From Gordonia malaquae NBRC 108250 (lineage in GTDB: Bacteria; Actinomycetota; Actinomycetes; Mycobacteriales; Mycobacteriaceae), in assembly GCF_000344135.1 (NCBI RefSeq), contig NZ_BAOP01000005.1:62001-126000 (forward strand): 64,000 bases of DNA, in the 5' to 3' direction. Made by a program: the position numbers and the translations under genes. Of this stretch, positions 17,032 through 25,047 are shown piece after piece; the first letter of the stretch is position 1; each line of letters opens with the position of its first letter. Under the pieces are notes generated by a model. That model searched no databases and was not told where the DNA came from. It saw only the letters and a list, made by a program, of their open reading frames with translations.

Positions 17032-18312
17032 ATGGGTTCGAACATCGGGCGTGCGCGGCAGAACGAGATCTATCGAGCGGGGATCCACGGGCGCGCCCCG
17101 GCGATCCCCACCGACTTCGCGACGCTCGAACGGCGCGCGCAGGCGGTGATGTCCAAGCGTGGGTGGGCCTACATCGGGGGCGGTGCAGGCGAGGGGCGCA
17201 CGATGGATGCGAACCGGTCTGCCCTCGACCGATGGGCGATCGTACCGCGAGTGCTTCGCGACACGAGCGACCGATCGCTTGAGGTGGAGCTCTTCGGGCA
17301 GACGCTGCCCGCGCCGGTGCTGTTCTCCCCGGTCGGCGCAGGAGCGCTCGCTCATGACAGGGCAGACGTCCACATCGGACATGCCGCAGCCGAGCTGGGG
17401 CTTCCGTACATCTTCTCCAATCAGGGATGCGCCCCGATGGAAGACGTCGCGGCGGAGATGGAGTCGGTTCGTCCGGGAGCGCCGCGGTGGTTCCAGCTCT
17501 ACTGGTCCACCGACGACCGGCTGGTCCGGAGTCTCGTGGCCCGTGCGGAGGCGATGGGCGCCGCGGCGATCGCGGTCACGCTCGACACCACGATGCTCGG
17601 CTGGCGTCCGCAGGACCTGAACCTGGGTTCGCTGCCGTTCGCGCGAGCCGAGGGCATCAACCAGTACACGTCCGATCCGACGTTCTGGGAGATCGTCGCC
17701 GAGCGACTCAAGGGCGCGGTGTCGGAGAAGCCCGAGGTGAGCCTCGGAGCGGTGAAGACTCTGTTCTCCATCGCACGGAACGTGCCCGGCGAACTCCGCC
17801 GGAACCTTACCGCGCCCGAGCCGCGTGCGGCGGTCGAGACCTTCTTGGACATCTACTCGCGGCCGTCGTTGAACTGGGACGACATCATGACGCTGAGGGA
17901 GATGACAAGCCTGCCGATCGTCCTCAAAGGGGTGCTGCATCCCGACGACGCCCGCCAGGCGGTCGAGCTGGGGATCGACGGCCTGATCGTCTCCAATCAC
18001 GGTGGGCGTCAGGTGGACGGGTCCATCTCATCGACCGATGCGCTGGTCGACGTCGTCGACGCGGTGAAGGGTCAGATCAAGATTCTCGTCGACTCCGGCT
18101 TCTACACCGGATCGGACGTGTTCAAGGCGCTCGCACTCGGCGCGGACGCCGTCTGCATCGGTCGCCCCCACATGTACGGACTCGCACTGGCCGGGGCCGA
18201 CGGGGCGCGCGATGCGGTTGCGAACATCGTCGCCGAACTCGATCTCACACTCGGCCTCTCGGGCCACACGGACGTGACGACCCTGGATCGCTCTGCTCTG
18301 AAGCGGGTGTGA
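17032..18312 (+). CDS. FMN-dependent alpha-hydroxy-acid dehydrogenase/oxidase (lactate 2-monooxygenase type)
   Basis: 426 residues forming the FMN TIM-barrel of the LldD/lactate monooxygenase family. Key pieces are WAYIGGGAGEGRTMDAN at the N-terminus, PVLFSPVGAGALAH, FQLYWSTDD, VLKGVLHPDDARQAVELGIDGLIVSNHGGRQVDGS (active-site His and Arg) and a C-terminal SGFYTGSDVFKALALGADAVCIGRPH. The likely reaction is oxidation of L-lactate or a related 2-hydroxyacid. ATG 17032 is chosen because CACAAT lies seven bases upstream in a leaderless arrangement; ATGs at 17008 and 17023 are alternatives. Confidence 0.92.
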   Translation: MGSNIGRARQNEIYRAGIHGRAPAIPTDFATLERRAQAVMSKRGWAYIGGGAGEGRTMDANRSALDRWAIVPRVLRDTSDRSLEVELFGQTLPAPVLFSPVGAGALAHDRADVHIGHAAAELGLPYIFSNQGCAPMEDVAAEMESVRPGAPRWFQLYWSTDDRLVRSLVARAEAMGAAAIAVTLDTTMLGWRPQDLNLGSLPFARAEGINQYTSDPTFWEIVAERLKGAVSEKPEVSLGAVKTLFSIARNVPGELRRNLTAPEPRAAVETFLDIYSRPSLNWDDIMTLREMTSLPIVLKGVLHPDDARQAVELGIDGLIVSNHGGRQVDGSISSTDALVDVVDAVKGQIKILVDSGFYTGSDVFKALALGADAVCIGRPHMYGLALAGADGARDAVANIVAELDLTLGLSGHTDVTTLDRSALKRV

Positions 18313-18318
18313 CCGCGC

Positions 18319-18639
18319 CTACGGGACGCCGACCACGCGCAATAATGCGGTGGTGGCGGCTGCGGCGACGATGACGACGACGAGCGGCGCCTTGAACCAT
18401 GCCGCGGCGACGCCGACCGCGACGCCGATCGGTCGGGCGGGGCCCGTGACGTCGTCTCCGGTGAAGAGGGCGCCGGTGAGAGCGACGGCGACCAGCAGGA
18501 CGATCGTGGCCCGTTCGAGGATCGCCTCGACGGCCGGTGACACCTGCGCCCGCGTGCGCACGAGCAGTCCCGCGAGACGGATCGTGTAGGTTCCGCCGGC
18601 CAGCAGCGCGACCGCTCCCACGAACTGCCAGCCGGTCAT
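18319..18639 (-). CDS. azlD: AzlD-family branched-chain amino acid exporter small subunit
   Basis: 106 residues, three to four hydrophobic helices, with the AzlD pattern GGTYTIRLAGLLVRTR near the N-terminus and FKAPLVVVIVAAAATTALLR at the C-terminus. It forms a complex with AzlC to export branched-chain amino acids or analogues. The start overlaps the azlC stop by 4 bp (ATGA). Confidence 0.9.
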   Translation of the reverse strand: MTGWQFVGAVALLAGGTYTIRLAGLLVRTRAQVSPAVEAILERATIVLLVAVALTGALFTGDDVTGPARPIGVAVGVAAAWFKAPLVVVIVAAAATTALLRVVGVP

Positions 18640-19352
18640 GCGTCAACTCCTTCCGGCGTCCCGCTCGTCGAGCGCAGTCGAGACGCCGCCCGGCGTCGAG
18701 TGAGGAGTCGCCCGAGTGGGATGCCGAGCAGCGCCAGGACCACCGGCAGTCCGGCAGCGACGAAGCCGGCGGTCGCGAGCGCGATGGCCCCGCCGAACAC
18801 GGACGCCCACCGGGTGCTCGGATCACGCAGCGCAGGGATGGCCAGGGCGGCCATCAGTGCGGGGAACGCCGCGTCGAGGCCGAGGGCCTCGGGAGAGGCG
18901 ATGACCTGTCCGACCAATGCTCCGCACAGTGCTCCGAGGGGCCATGAGACGACCACGGCCAGGCCGCAGACGATGAACGCCGAGCGAGCGGCCACGGGAT
19001 CGCGGTGCGGTGCGGAGTAGACGGCGGTCTCGTCGTTGACGATGTGGGCGGCGGCGAAGATGGTCCGGTCCGCACGGAGAAAACGTCCGATGGACAGTGC
19101 GTAGGAGAAGTTCCGAACATTCACCAGGAGACCTGCGAGAGCCCCGACGATCGGGAGGCCGCCCGCGGCGACGACGGAGACCAGGACGAACTCCGACGAT
19201 CCGGCGAGAACGGTGCACGCCATGATCAGCACCTGCCACCACGCGAGTCCGATGCCGTGTGCGGCCGCCCCGTACGACGCGCCGACCACCCACATCGACG
19301 CGCCGATGACCAGGATCTCCCTCGGGACGAGTGTTCTCCATGGCGAACGCAT
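18636..19352 (-). CDS. azlC: AzlC-family branched-chain amino acid exporter large subunit
   Basis: 238 residues with seven to eight hydrophobic segments. Family hallmarks are GASMWVVGASYGAAAHGIGLAW and SSEFVLVSVVAAGG near the N-terminus, LLVNVRNFSYALSIG in the middle and SPEALGLDAAFPALMAALAIPAL later. It exports branched-chain amino acids with AzlD. ATG 19352 lies behind a TTGACG-N17-CATCAT promoter and seven further bases. The gene is divergent from the XRE-cupin regulator at 19371, probably its controller. The final 20 codons contain a copy of a dispersed repeat (18664-18687). Confidence 0.92.
   Translation of the reverse strand: MRSPWRTLVPREILVIGASMWVVGASYGAAAHGIGLAWWQVLIMACTVLAGSSEFVLVSVVAAGGLPIVGALAGLLVNVRNFSYALSIGRFLRADRTIFAAAHIVNDETAVYSAPHRDPVAARSAFIVCGLAVVVSWPLGALCGALVGQVIASPEALGLDAAFPALMAALAIPALRDPSTRWASVFGGAIALATAGFVAAGLPVVLALLGIPLGRLLTRRRAASRLRSTSGTPEGVDA
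18664..18687. repeat. Dispersed TCGAGCGCAGTCGAGA repeat, copy 1
   Basis: The 16-base core TCGAGCGCAGTCGAGA (18668-18683) recurs exactly at 26826-26841 and 38187-38202. This copy lies within the 3' coding end of azlC, encoding its Arg/Ser-rich tail. Confidence 0.8.
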
Positions 19353-19419
19353 GTCCACTATGATGGAACTATGGATGACGTTCGTCAAGATGAACGTTCG
19401 GCCACTATGGCGAACGCAT
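19340..19419. repeat. 13-bp direct repeats flanking the azlC/regulator divergent promoters
   Basis: ATGGCGAACGCAT occurs exactly at 19340-19352 and 19407-19419. The first copy covers the azlC start codon region and the second lies just inside the regulator gene, so the pair brackets both promoters (TATGAT at 19359 for the regulator, TTGACG/CATCAT for azlC). They are candidate regulator binding sites. Confidence 0.45.
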
Positions 19420-19967
19420 CGGTCGACCCGCAGAAACTCGTGGCCGCCGCACTCAAGCGTGAACGCACTCGAGCCGGTCTCTCGATCGCTGAACTCGCAC
19501 GTCGTGCAGGCATCGGGAAGTCGACGTTGTCGCAGCTCGAGTCGGGTGACGGCAACCCGAGCGTGGAGACCCTGTGGTCGTTGAGCGTGGCACTCGGCAT
19601 CCAGTTCTCAGCTCTCGTCGACGTTCCACGTCCCGCAGTCGAAGTGATTCGGTTGGGGGAGGGGCCCACCATCACCGCGGGCGAGGCTGATTTCTACGCG
19701 GCTACGCTGCTGTCGGCGGCCCGTCACGGAACCCGGCGTGACGTCTACCTGATCCGCGCCGACCGCGGCAGGCCGCGAATCTCGCAGCCGCACGCGCGCG
19801 GTGTGGTCGAGCATGTGATCCTCTGCGCGGGCAGAGCGCTGGTCGGGCCGACCGAGGCCGCAGTGGAGCTTGCGCCCGGCGACTACGTCAACTATCCCGG
19901 CGACGCCGAGCACATCTTCGACGCTCTCGACGACGGCACTATCGCGGTCCTGCTCAGCGAGGCGTGA
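19371..19967 (+). CDS. XRE-family regulator with cupin sensor domain
   Basis: 198 residues. Residues 25-80 are a helix-turn-helix of the XRE type (ERTRAGLSIAELARRAGIGKSTLSQLESGDGNPSVETLWSLS). Residues about 95-195 are a cupin barrel (RGVVEHVILCAGRALVG and APGDYVNYPGDAEHIFDAL). The protein is divergent from azlCD and most likely regulates it in response to an amino acid or analogue. TATGAT lies six bases before ATG 19371, so the mRNA may be leaderless. A later in-frame ATG at 19407 also begins a plausible protein. Confidence 0.92.
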   Translation: MDDVRQDERSATMANASVDPQKLVAAALKRERTRAGLSIAELARRAGIGKSTLSQLESGDGNPSVETLWSLSVALGIQFSALVDVPRPAVEVIRLGEGPTITAGEADFYAATLLSAARHGTRRDVYLIRADRGRPRISQPHARGVVEHVILCAGRALVGPTEAAVELAPGDYVNYPGDAEHIFDALDDGTIAVLLSEA

Positions 19968-20041
19968 CTGAAATCGTCCCGGAGGGCGCGCTGTGAGGGC
20001 GAATCGCCCTCGGGAGGGTCTGTCGGGGACGATCTCAGTCA
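19965..20041 (+). terminator. Long nested inverted repeat beginning at the regulator stop codon
   Basis: Sixteen-base arms 19965-19980 and 20026-20041 match with one mismatch. Inside them GAGGGCGA-A-TCGCCCTC (19995-20011) makes a second tight hairpin. The left arm includes the stop codon. It separates the regulator from the monooxygenase gene transcribed in the same direction, so it probably terminates or processes the transcript. Confidence 0.65.
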
Positions 20042-20110
20042 TTTCGCGTGGTTGCGCCCAGCGCGCGTGGAACGCTGGCCGGCCGAGGCCGGGGGTCGCA
20101 GGATCAGACC

Positions 20111-21529
20111 ATGACCCGACGGATCCGCCTGAACGCCTTCGACATGAACTGCGTCGCTCACCAGTCGCCCGGCCTCTGGCGGCATCCAGACGACAGGTCG
20201 TGGGACTACAACACCCTGGACTACTGGGTGGAACTGGCAAAACTGCTGGAACGCGGTCGGTTCGACGGGCTGTTCATCGCTGACGTCCTCGGCACGTACG
20301 ACGTCTACTCCCAGACCGATGAAGCGGCCATCCGCCAGGGCGCGCAGATTCCGGTCAACGACCCGTTGCTGCTGGTCTCGGCGATGGCTCATGCGACTGA
20401 GAACCTCGGATTCGGCATCACGACCGGAACGGGCTTCGAGCATCCGTATCCGTTCGCACGTCGAGTGTCGACACTCGATCACCTCACGCGTGGGCGCATC
20501 GGCTGGAACGTCGTCACCGGGTACCTGCCCGCCGCGGCACGCAACATGGGTGACGATCGGCTGCTCGACCACGACGCACGCTACGACCACGCCGACGAGT
20601 ACCTCACGGTGCTGTACAAACTCTGGGAGGGATCGTGGGAGGACGACGCGGTACGACGCGATCGCGAGTCCGGCGTGTTCGCCGACCCGGCGAAGGTCCA
20701 TCACATCGGGCATCGTGGTGAGCACTTCACGGTGCCGGGCATTCATCTCGTGGAGCCCTCGACGCAGCGGACGCCGGTGATCTATCAAGCCGGCGCGTCC
20801 ACTAGGGGAAGCAGGTTCGCGGCGGAGAACGCGGAGGCGATCTTCGTCGCCGCGCCGACCAAGACGATCCTGCGCGATGTCGTCGCCAGAACACGCGACG
20901 CGCTCGTCGCCGCAGGTCGTGGCCCCTACGATGCTCGGATCTACACCCTTGCCACTGTCATCACCGACAGCACTCCGGAGGCGGCGCGGGAGAAGGCCGC
21001 CGAGTATCGGCGCTTCGCATCAGACGAGGGGTCGCTTGTGTTCATGTCCGGGTGGATGGGCATCGACCTGTCGCGATACAGCCTCGACGACCCGATCGGC
21101 GCAGTGGAGTCGAATGCGATTCAATCGGCTGTGGCGGCGTTCTCTCAGGCAGACGAGGACGGTCGGGCGTGGCGAGTTCGCGATGTGGCCGCCTGGGGTG
21201 GAATCGGGGGGATGGGGCCGGTGCTCATCGGGTCCGGTGACGAGGTCGCCGAGACGCTGATCGACTGGGTGGACGACACCGACGTCGACGGGTTCAATCT
21301 CGCCTACGCGGTCACGCCAGGATCGTTCCGCGACGTCGTCGACCATGTGGTGCCCGCGCTCGACGCACGCGGGGCATACCAGTCGGCGTATCAGTCGGGC
21401 TCGCTGCGCAACAAGCTGTTCGGACGGGGCGACCGCCTGCCCGACAACCATCGCGGGGCGACGTTCCGCGTCGGAGGGAGTGCGTCGACGATCGACGACT
21501 CCGCGCGTCGGACGGCGGTCGGCGTCTGA
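20111..21529 (+). CDS. NtaA/SnaA/DszA-family FMNH2-dependent monooxygenase
   Basis: 472 residues of the bacterial luciferase-like fold. The N-terminus RIRLNAFDMNCVAHQSPGLWRHP, GLFIADVLGTYDVY, the long insertion around GRIGWNVVTGYLPAAARNMG and GSRFAAENAEAIFVAAPT are typical of NtaA/DszA-type two-component monooxygenases that attack organosulfur, aminopolycarboxylate or similar compounds with reduced FMN from a separate reductase. The substrate cannot be assigned and no reductase gene is adjacent. ATG 20111 has AGGA eight bases upstream. The gene converges on the DUF2236 gene with a 14-bp palindrome at the junction. Confidence 0.92.
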   Translation: MTRRIRLNAFDMNCVAHQSPGLWRHPDDRSWDYNTLDYWVELAKLLERGRFDGLFIADVLGTYDVYSQTDEAAIRQGAQIPVNDPLLLVSAMAHATENLGFGITTGTGFEHPYPFARRVSTLDHLTRGRIGWNVVTGYLPAAARNMGDDRLLDHDARYDHADEYLTVLYKLWEGSWEDDAVRRDRESGVFADPAKVHHIGHRGEHFTVPGIHLVEPSTQRTPVIYQAGASTRGSRFAAENAEAIFVAAPTKTILRDVVARTRDALVAAGRGPYDARIYTLATVITDSTPEAAREKAAEYRRFASDEGSLVFMSGWMGIDLSRYSLDDPIGAVESNAIQSAVAAFSQADEDGRAWRVRDVAAWGGIGGMGPVLIGSGDEVAETLIDWVDDTDVDGFNLAYAVTPGSFRDVVDHVVPALDARGAYQSAYQSGSLRNKLFGRGDRLPDNHRGATFRVGGSASTIDDSARRTAVGV

Positions 21530-21531
21530 GA

Positions 21532-22401
21532 TCAGACCAGCGGACGGCCCGTCCGCATCCGCCATCGCACATCGGCCAGCAGCAGGTTGAACGGGAACTT
21601 CCGCATCGGAGCGGGCATGAGCTTCACTCCGACGCGCAGGACGGTGTTGTGCGCGTCGAAGATCCGCTTCTGCATGGGGGTCTGGGTGACACCGAGCTTG
21701 TCGCGGAACTCCGGCGGCAGGTACCCGACGGTCAGCAGTTCCGACCACGGACCCATGATCATCGACACGGGTTTGGCGGCGAATTTGAACCGGACCAGCG
21801 ACTTCAGGTAGCTGCGGATCACATCGTCGAGCTCCATGCTCGCCACGGTCTCGTTCCAGTACACCTCGAAGTCGGCCCTGGTGGCCGGCCACATCTCGGG
21901 CGGCATCTGCAGGGTGGTGCCCATGATCGCGCCTTGGCGGTACGCCTCCTCCGTGATGACCGACGGATCGCCGTAAAGGCGGATCATGTCCTCCCAGCCT
22001 CGGTAGAGGCATGCCGCGACCCACAGCTGGAGCTTCGCGTCGAACGCGTTGTATTTGACCGGACTTGAACTGGATGACCGAACGTGAGCATGCGACTTGT
22101 TGACTGCATGGCGGTACTTCCGGCGCAGTTCGGCGTCGCCCATGGCGGCGACGGCGAGGTACGTGAGGGTGGTTCGTGTCCGTTTGACCGGATGCTTGAA
22201 CAGGTTGCCCGTCTCGACTTTGCTCTCGTAGACGCCGTAGCCGACCGCCGGGAGCGTCAGCTGCATGATCACGTTCGCGGGACCGGCCAGCAGTGCGGGT
22301 CCGAGCAGGGTCAGATCGGTGATCTGTTGCTCGTCGAGCTCCGCGCGTGTGGCGCGAGGCATCGGATCCGCCTGAAACGACTCGATCGGCTGTGCTGTCA
22401 T
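21532..22401 (-). CDS. DUF2236 (MpaB/latex-clearing-protein-like) putative haem oxygenase
   Basis: 289 residues. HPVKRTRTTLTYLAVAAMGD and KYNAFDAKLQLWVAACLYRGWEDM are characteristic of DUF2236, the domain shared with rubber oxygenase Lcp and fungal MpaB; the family binds b-type haem through a conserved His. The downstream MWPATRADFEVYWNETVA segment also fits. The substrate is unknown. ATG 22401 has GGGGAG just upstream and is preferred over a TTG at 22413. It is divergent from a TetR regulator at 22486. Confidence 0.87.
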   Translation of the reverse strand: MTAQPIESFQADPMPRATRAELDEQQITDLTLLGPALLAGPANVIMQLTLPAVGYGVYESKVETGNLFKHPVKRTRTTLTYLAVAAMGDAELRRKYRHAVNKSHAHVRSSSSSPVKYNAFDAKLQLWVAACLYRGWEDMIRLYGDPSVITEEAYRQGAIMGTTLQMPPEMWPATRADFEVYWNETVASMELDDVIRSYLKSLVRFKFAAKPVSMIMGPWSELLTVGYLPPEFRDKLGVTQTPMQKRIFDAHNTVLRVGVKLMPAPMRKFPFNLLLADVRWRMRTGRPLV

Positions 22402-22417
22402 GACACTCCCCAAAGTG

Positions 22418-22438
22418 ATAACGCCTGTTTCCTGTTAT
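22418..22438. promoter_or_regulatory. Candidate TetR operator in DUF2236/TetR spacer
   Basis: ATAAC-N11-GTTAT is an inverted repeat in the 84-bp divergent spacer, 16 bp from the DUF2236 start. The arms are only five bases, so this is tentative. Confidence 0.35.
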
Positions 22439-22485
22439 TGATTCAACGCCCGGCGTCCCGCGGTGTCAAGAGGCGGGGTGTTTAT

Positions 22486-23127
22486 ATGGACGGTGTGACC
22501 AAGCCTGGTGAGACCGCGAGCGAACTGCGTTCGTACGGCGGGGAGGCGGGCGACGCTCGGGTGGCTCGCCGACGTGCGGCACTCATCGATGCGAGTCTCG
22601 ACATGCTCACCGAGCCGGACGTGGGAACTGTCACGGTGCGAGGCATCTGTGCTCGTGCGGGTCTCACTCCGCGGTACTTCTACGAGAGTTTCGACAACGT
22701 CGACGCACTCGCTCGCGCGACGTACGACGGTGTGATCGCCGAGATCGCCGAGCGGGCCGCGGCCGCGTTCGCACGAGGAGGCGATGCGCGGGGGAAGGTT
22801 CGGGCGGCCGTCGAAGCGATCGTCGACGTCATCGAATCCGATCCCCGGACCGGCAGGCTGATCTTCTCCGACACGCTCCGCAGTCCCGTTCTCGCCGGCA
22901 GGCGAGCTGATTCTCTGCAGTTGTTCGCGAACCTGACGTCGGAGTCGGCGGCCCAGGTGGCCCGTGTCGGGCAGGCCGATGAGACGATGGCGGCAGCGCA
23001 TTTCCAGGTGGGCGGCCTCGGCCGCGTCCTCGCCTCGTGGACGGAGGGTCGCCTCGACCTCGATCGCGACCGACTCGTCGCGGTGTGTGTGCGCATGATG
23101 CTGCCGATCACGGCGGAGCGGAGCTGA
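22486..23127 (+). CDS. TetR-family transcriptional regulator
   Basis: 213 residues. Residues about 28-75 form the TetR helix-turn-helix (RRAALIDASLDMLTEPDVGTVTVRGICARAGLTPRYFYESFDNVDAL). The ligand domain follows and has no recognised signature. It is divergent from the DUF2236 gene, which it probably represses, and lies 4 bp upstream of a second TetR gene. The ATG at 22486 follows a T/A-rich stretch; GTG 22495 is an alternative start. Confidence 0.9.
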   Translation: MDGVTKPGETASELRSYGGEAGDARVARRRAALIDASLDMLTEPDVGTVTVRGICARAGLTPRYFYESFDNVDALARATYDGVIAEIAERAAAAFARGGDARGKVRAAVEAIVDVIESDPRTGRLIFSDTLRSPVLAGRRADSLQLFANLTSESAAQVARVGQADETMAAAHFQVGGLGRVLASWTEGRLDLDRDRLVAVCVRMMLPITAERS

Positions 23128-23131
23128 CTCG

Positions 23132-23749
23132 ATGACTCGACCGACCACCGGTTCGTGGCGCGACTACGGCGCTGTCCACCTTCCGGCGCCTCTCCGGGCC
23201 GCGCTCGAGGCCTTCATGGAGCACGGCTATCACGGCACATCAGTGCGTGACATCGCGTCGCGCGCGGGCTTGTCGGTGCCCGGCCTGTATCACCACTACC
23301 CGTCCAAGCAGTCTCTCCTGCAAGGACTGCTCGAGTTGACGATGACCGATCTCCTTCGTCGGTCCGCGCAGGCGATCGAGGAGGCGGGCGACGATCCGGT
23401 GACGCAGTTCGACGCGGTCGTCGAGTCGTTGCTGCGCTTCCACATGTTCCGTCGAGAGCAGGCCTTCGTCGGGTCGACCGAGCTCCGGAGCCTCGACGAC
23501 GACTATCGGCCGACCTACATCGGGCACCGGACGCGTCAGCAGCGGATGGTCGACGAGATCGTTCTCTCCGGCGTCCGGTCGGGTGTGTTCGTCACGGTCG
23601 ACCCCAAGGGGGCGGCACGGGCCGTCGCGTCGATGTGTGTCGGTGTCTCGACCTGGTACCGAGTGGACGGCGAACTCGGTGCCGACGAGTTGATCGCCAG
23701 AAACCTCGACTACGCCCGTGCGATCGTCGGATACCGACCGTCTCGCTGA
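23132..23749 (+). CDS. TetR-family regulator, likely controller of the downstream acyl-CoA operon
   Basis: 205 residues with a TetR HTH at about 19-66 (RAALEAFMEHGYHGTSVRDIASRAGLSVPGLYHHYPSKQSLL). The C-terminal region (RMVDEIVLSGVRSGVFVTVDPKGAARAVASMCVGVSTWY) resembles fatty-acyl/acyl-CoA responsive TetR proteins such as the KstR2/FadR-like group. It starts 4 bp after the previous TetR gene and is followed after 95 bp by the acyl-CoA dehydrogenase operon, whose promoter carries a near-ideal TetR palindrome at 23805-23826. Confidence 0.9.
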   Translation: MTRPTTGSWRDYGAVHLPAPLRAALEAFMEHGYHGTSVRDIASRAGLSVPGLYHHYPSKQSLLQGLLELTMTDLLRRSAQAIEEAGDDPVTQFDAVVESLLRFHMFRREQAFVGSTELRSLDDDYRPTYIGHRTRQQRMVDEIVLSGVRSGVFVTVDPKGAARAVASMCVGVSTWYRVDGELGADELIARNLDYARAIVGYRPSR

Positions 23750-23768
23750 TCACTTCTGGGAATCGTCC

Positions 23769-23826
23769 TTGACGTGACCTGGGTCTCGTGGGACAGTGGT
23801 CGCGTGACCGAGCGAGCGCTCGGTCA
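23769..23826 (+). promoter_or_regulatory. Promoter and 22-bp TetR operator of the acyl-CoA dehydrogenase operon
   Basis: TTGACG (23769-23774), a 17-bp spacer and GACAGT (23792-23797) form a sigma-70-type promoter. Starting seven bases later, arms TGACCGAGCG and CGCTCGGTCA (23805-23814 and 23817-23826) form a perfect 10+2+10 palindrome over the predicted transcription start. That position suits repression by the TetR protein encoded just upstream. Confidence 0.75.
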
Positions 23827-23844
23827 GAAACGGGGATTGTGCTC

Positions 23845-25047
23845 ATGACGATCGATCTGTCCTACCGTCCCGAGGTAGTCGAGTTGGTGGCTCGGACCGA
23901 GCTCTTCATCAACGAACACGTCCTTCCGGTGGAGAACGAGTTCCGCGGCGACGTGACAGCGGCCGGCGGTGACGACCTCCGGCGTGAACTGAACGCCAAG
24001 GCCAAGGCCGCCGGTGTGTTCGCGCCGCACGCACCTGTCGAGTTCGGTGGACTCGGGCTCTCGATGTCCGACCGCGCGCCCGTGTTCGAAGCCGCCGGAC
24101 GGTCGACGTTCGGACCGGTCGCCTTGCACATCGGTGCACCGGACGAGGGCAACGTCCACATGCTCGCCCACATCGCCGACGACCGTCAGCGTCACGAATA
24201 CCTGGCGCCGCTCGCGGCCGGGGCGGTCCGCAGTGCGTTCGCGATGACTGAGCCGTCACCGGGTGCAGGCGCGGATCCGAACGCCCTGTCCACGATGGCG
24301 ACGCGAGTCGACGGCGGCTGGAAGATCAACGGACGCAAGCGGTTCATCACCGGTGCCGACGGGGCGGGCTTCTTCATCATCATGGCGCGCACATCGGGTG
24401 AACCGGGTGACCGCGGCGGTGCGACGATGTTCCTCGCACCCGGCGACACTGACGGCATCAGAGTCGACCGCCATATCCACACCACCGACAAGTCGATGAT
24501 CGGCGGTCACTGCGAGATGACGTTCACCGACGTCTTCGTTCCCGACGCCGACGTGTTGGGTGAGGTCAACGAGGGCTATCGCTATGCGCAGGTACGCCTG
24601 GGTCCCGCCCGCATGACACATGTGATGCGGTGGATGGGTTCGGCGGTCCGCGCGCAGAAGGTCGCGCTCGACTACGTCGAACGGCGGCAGGGATTCGGCG
24701 GACGGCTCGCAGACCTGGGCATGATCCAACAACTCGTGGCCGACAACGAGATCGATCTCGCCGCGGCGCGCGCACTGCTGGTACGCGCGTGCTGGGAACT
24801 CGACCAGGGCTCTCATGCATCGGACTCGACATCGATCGCGAAGACGTTCGGCGCCGAGGCGTTCTCCCGCGTCGTCGACCGCAGCATTCAGATGTGCGGC
24901 GGTCTCGGCGTCTCGGAGGACCTGCCGCTGGCTCGTCTCGCCGACGAGTTGCGTCCGTTCCGGATCTACGACGGTCCTTCCGAAGTGCACCGGTGGGCGA
25001 TCGCCAAGCGCGCTGTCGGACGTGCCCGAAAGGAGCGTCAGGCATGA
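23845..25047 (+). CDS. Acyl-CoA dehydrogenase
   Basis: 400 residues. AFAMTEPSPGAGADPNAL (FAD loop), WKINGRKRFITGADGAGFFIIMART, QGFGGRLADLGMIQQLVADNEI and a C-terminal QMCGGLGVSEDLPLARLADELRPFRIYDGPSEVHRWAIAKR are standard. The enzyme desaturates an acyl-CoA in a degradation pathway. First gene of a three-gene unit; its stop overlaps the phosphotransferase ATG (ATGA at 25044-25047). ATG 23845 is preceded by CGGGGA; the earlier in-frame start would run through the operator. Confidence 0.95.
   Translation: MTIDLSYRPEVVELVARTELFINEHVLPVENEFRGDVTAAGGDDLRRELNAKAKAAGVFAPHAPVEFGGLGLSMSDRAPVFEAAGRSTFGPVALHIGAPDEGNVHMLAHIADDRQRHEYLAPLAAGAVRSAFAMTEPSPGAGADPNALSTMATRVDGGWKINGRKRFITGADGAGFFIIMARTSGEPGDRGGATMFLAPGDTDGIRVDRHIHTTDKSMIGGHCEMTFTDVFVPDADVLGEVNEGYRYAQVRLGPARMTHVMRWMGSAVRAQKVALDYVERRQGFGGRLADLGMIQQLVADNEIDLAAARALLVRACWELDQGSHASDSTSIAKTFGAEAFSRVVDRSIQMCGGLGVSEDLPLARLADELRPFRIYDGPSEVHRWAIAKRAVGRARKERQA

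Noticed and set aside
21524-21537. Palindrome GTCTGAGATCAGAC as terminator between the monooxygenase and DUF2236 genes
   Set aside because: Arms are six bases with a two-base centre and the symmetry mostly reflects the two facing TGA stop codons; stability would be low.
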